NCBI GenBank assembly: GCA_007118525.1
Contig: SKRK01000339.1
Location: 1 to 7,478, forward strand
Origin: Balneolaceae bacterium
GTDB lineage: Bacteria; Bacteroidota; Rhodothermia; Balneolales; Balneolaceae
Reading direction: 5' to 3'
Length of the DNA: 7,478 nucleotides
A program made the position numbers and the translations under genes. How positions within the stretch are numbered: position 1 is the first letter of the stretch; the number at the start of each line of letters is the position of its first letter. The notes below the pieces were generated by a model. The model saw nothing but the letters and a program-made list of their open reading frames with translations, did no database searches and was not told the DNA's origin. Of this stretch, positions 6,013 through 7,478 are shown one piece after another.

Positions 6013-7478
6013 TTGAAACGCCTTGGTGATTTTATTATAGCTTATCCCAAATTCGTGCTTTTTGGGATTATGGCAGTAGCTTTTATGGCTGTTTATCCTG
6101 CGCTGAATATTCGCACGGATTTTAACCTGGAAGGATTCTACCCGGAAGACGACATTGTCATTGAAGACTATCAGCTTTTGGAAGAGGAGTTTGGCCGCGA
6201 TGATAACGCCATATTAATTGGTTTCTACTCCGATTCGCTATTCACAAAGCCGGTTCTGGAAGATTTAAAAGCATTGACAGAAGCCCTTGAAGAGATTGAT
6301 TTTATCGAGGAGGTGTTCTCCATCTGGAGCGCTCAGGAGATTAGAAGTGAAGAAAGCAGCCTTACATTTCAGAACTATCTGGATTCCGACAAGCTCTTCG
6401 ACAACAGTAATATTGAACGGGTAAAAGAGTCCATTACCGGTGATCCGCTTATTTCAGGCTTTTTAGTGAATAGTGAGGGAACAGCAACCTCCATTGTGCT
6501 TCAAATTGACCAGGAGTTTAACACCTACAGTAACCGTAATGCCATCATTGACTCCGTTGATGAAATTCTGAGTGGATATAGTCACAACTATGAGTTTCAC
6601 ATCTCCGGAATACCCTATTTCAGAAATCAGTACGTGAACCTGCTGAATGGCGAAATTGTGATGTATATCGCCATCTCTTCACTGCTCATAATTATGCTTC
6701 TCTGGTATCTCTACAGAACCATTTGGGGGGTTCTCTTCCCGATGATCATTGTGTGGACCACCCTGCTGTTTACCATTGCACTGATCCAGCTTTCGGGAGG
6801 GTATCTTGAAATTATGAGCAGCACCATTGCTCCCATTCTTCTCTGTGTGGGAGTTGCCGATGCCGTACATATGATCTCAAAGTATGATGATTCCCGGGAA
6901 TCCGGTTCCAGTAAAAACAAGTCGATTCTGGAGATGCTGATGACGCTGGGTAACGCCACTCTTCTAACCAGTATAACCACAGCTATCGGTTTTGCCACAC
7001 TTTTAACAAGTACGGTAATGCCAATGCAGCGATTTGGGGCTTACACCGCTGTGGGAGTACTCATTGCTTATCTTATTACCATACTTTTTCTTCCGGCTGC
7101 CCTTTCGCGTACGGGTAAAAAGAGAGTCTTTAATGAAAAATCGGGCTCTCTCTACCCTTTTCTGAATCATTGGCTAAACAGAATTGCTGCCATTAACAGA
7201 TTGCACTATCGCAAAGTGTTAATGTTGGGGCTCCTTATCACAATCGGATTCTCAATCGGCATGAAAAATGTAGAGGTAAATGGTAAAATTTTCGATGATG
7301 TGGGCGAAAACTCCAAGCTGATGCAAGACAGCAAGTTTTTTACTGAGAATATATCTCCTCAGTTTCCCATGGAGTTTATTATTGATACAGCAGATCCTGA
7401 TGGTGCACTTTCTGCAGATCTGCTTGAAAGAGTGAATGAATTTGAGAAGATACTCACCTCCTATCCGGAAATACATCG
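6013..7478 (+). CDS. RND/MMPL-family transporter, 5' part
   Basis: An open frame of 488 codons runs to the right edge without a stop; full members have about 750-900 residues. A first membrane helix lies at about 12-32, then a periplasmic domain to about 215, and a cluster of membrane helices at roughly 217-235, 239-259, 268-289, 316-333 and 344-364. A further helix at 402-418 opens the second half. The fourth helix carries CVGVADAVHMISKY (278-291) with Asp283 and His286, matching the conserved acidic proton-relay position of RND transporters. The segment after helix 7 (NGKIFDDVGENSKLMQDSKFF) mirrors that after helix 1 (TDFNLEGFYPEDDIVIEDYQ), showing the usual internal duplication. It should be a proton-driven inner-membrane exporter, most like MMPL/hopanoid-type lipid exporters. 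The start is TTG at 6013: in-frame TAG at 5998, no ATG between, and the first internal ATG is inside helix 1. It follows the beta-barrel gene by 71 bases. Substrate unknown. Confidence 0.88.
   Translation, partial: MKRLGDFIIAYPKFVLFGIMAVAFMAVYPALNIRTDFNLEGFYPEDDIVIEDYQLLEEEFGRDDNAILIGFYSDSLFTKPVLEDLKALTEALEEIDFIEEVFSIWSAQEIRSEESSLTFQNYLDSDKLFDNSNIERVKESITGDPLISGFLVNSEGTATSIVLQIDQEFNTYSNRNAIIDSVDEILSGYSHNYEFHISGIPYFRNQYVNLLNGEIVMYIAISSLLIIMLLWYLYRTIWGVLFPMIIVWTTLLFTIALIQLSGGYLEIMSSTIAPILLCVGVADAVHMISKYDDSRESGSSKNKSILEMLMTLGNATLLTSITTAIGFATLLTSTVMPMQRFGAYTAVGVLIAYLITILFLPAALSRTGKKRVFNEKSGSLYPFLNHWLNRIAAINRLHYRKVLMLGLLITIGFSIGMKNVEVNGKIFDDVGENSKLMQDSKFFTENISPQFPMEFIIDTADPDGALSADLLERVNEFEKILTSYPEIH

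Noticed and set aside
5952..6029. A 25-codon ATG reading frame between the barrel and RND genes that ends 15 bases inside the RND gene
   Set aside because: No ribosome binding site, no recognisable composition or motif, and such short frames are expected by chance. Coupling to the RND TTG start is possible but unsupported.
6679..6998. Two overlapping minus-strand open frames
   Set aside because: They lie opposite the membrane-helix part of the RND transporter and have no family features; they are shadows of that gene.

Overview
The window reads as ordinary chromosomal DNA of moderate to low GC from a Gram-negative bacterium. An outer-membrane beta-barrel protein with a signal peptide and a C-terminal aromatic beta-signal shows that the cell has two membranes. 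The protein sequence style, the lack of strong Shine-Dalgarno sequences and the gene neighbourhood point to the Bacteroidota/Balneolota side of the tree. That placement is a judgement from memory of family sequences, not a search result. I see no tRNA, rRNA, CRISPR array, insertion sequence or phage gene.

Left part (1-3873, all minus strand): a tight five-gene run, read from right to left. It encodes shikimate dehydrogenase (aroE), a YfiH/PgeF-type laccase-domain purine nucleoside phosphorylase, a histone-deacetylase-fold deacylase, DXP reductoisomerase (dxr) and the N-terminal end of a site-2 zinc metalloprotease (rseP), cut by the window edge. Gaps between genes are 0, 10, 45 and 3 bases, so they are probably one transcript. 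The products serve unrelated housekeeping tasks: aromatic amino acid precursors, nucleoside handling, deacylation, isoprenoid precursors and envelope-stress proteolysis.

Middle (3900-4552): a strong hairpin followed by a T run on the minus strand ends the transcript of a small SRPBCC (START-like) gene at 3955-4431. A 121-base divergent intergenic region follows, containing a TATAAT hexamer and a 19-base dyad.

Right part (4553-7478, plus strand): an outer-membrane beta-barrel protein resembling DUF1302-type porins is followed after 71 bases by an RND/MMPL-family inner-membrane transporter that runs off the right edge. The transporter reads open for 488 codons and fills what would otherwise be a 1.5 kb gap. 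The pair suggests a trans-envelope export module for a hydrophobic or lipid-like substrate; the substrate is unknown.

The most distinctive sequence-level feature is start codon use. Four of the eight genes (the deacylase, dxr, the beta-barrel protein and the RND transporter) appear to start at TTG, each with an in-frame stop just upstream and no usable ATG. I found no convincing novel system. The barrel/RND pair and the deacylase inside a biosynthetic operon are the best leads.
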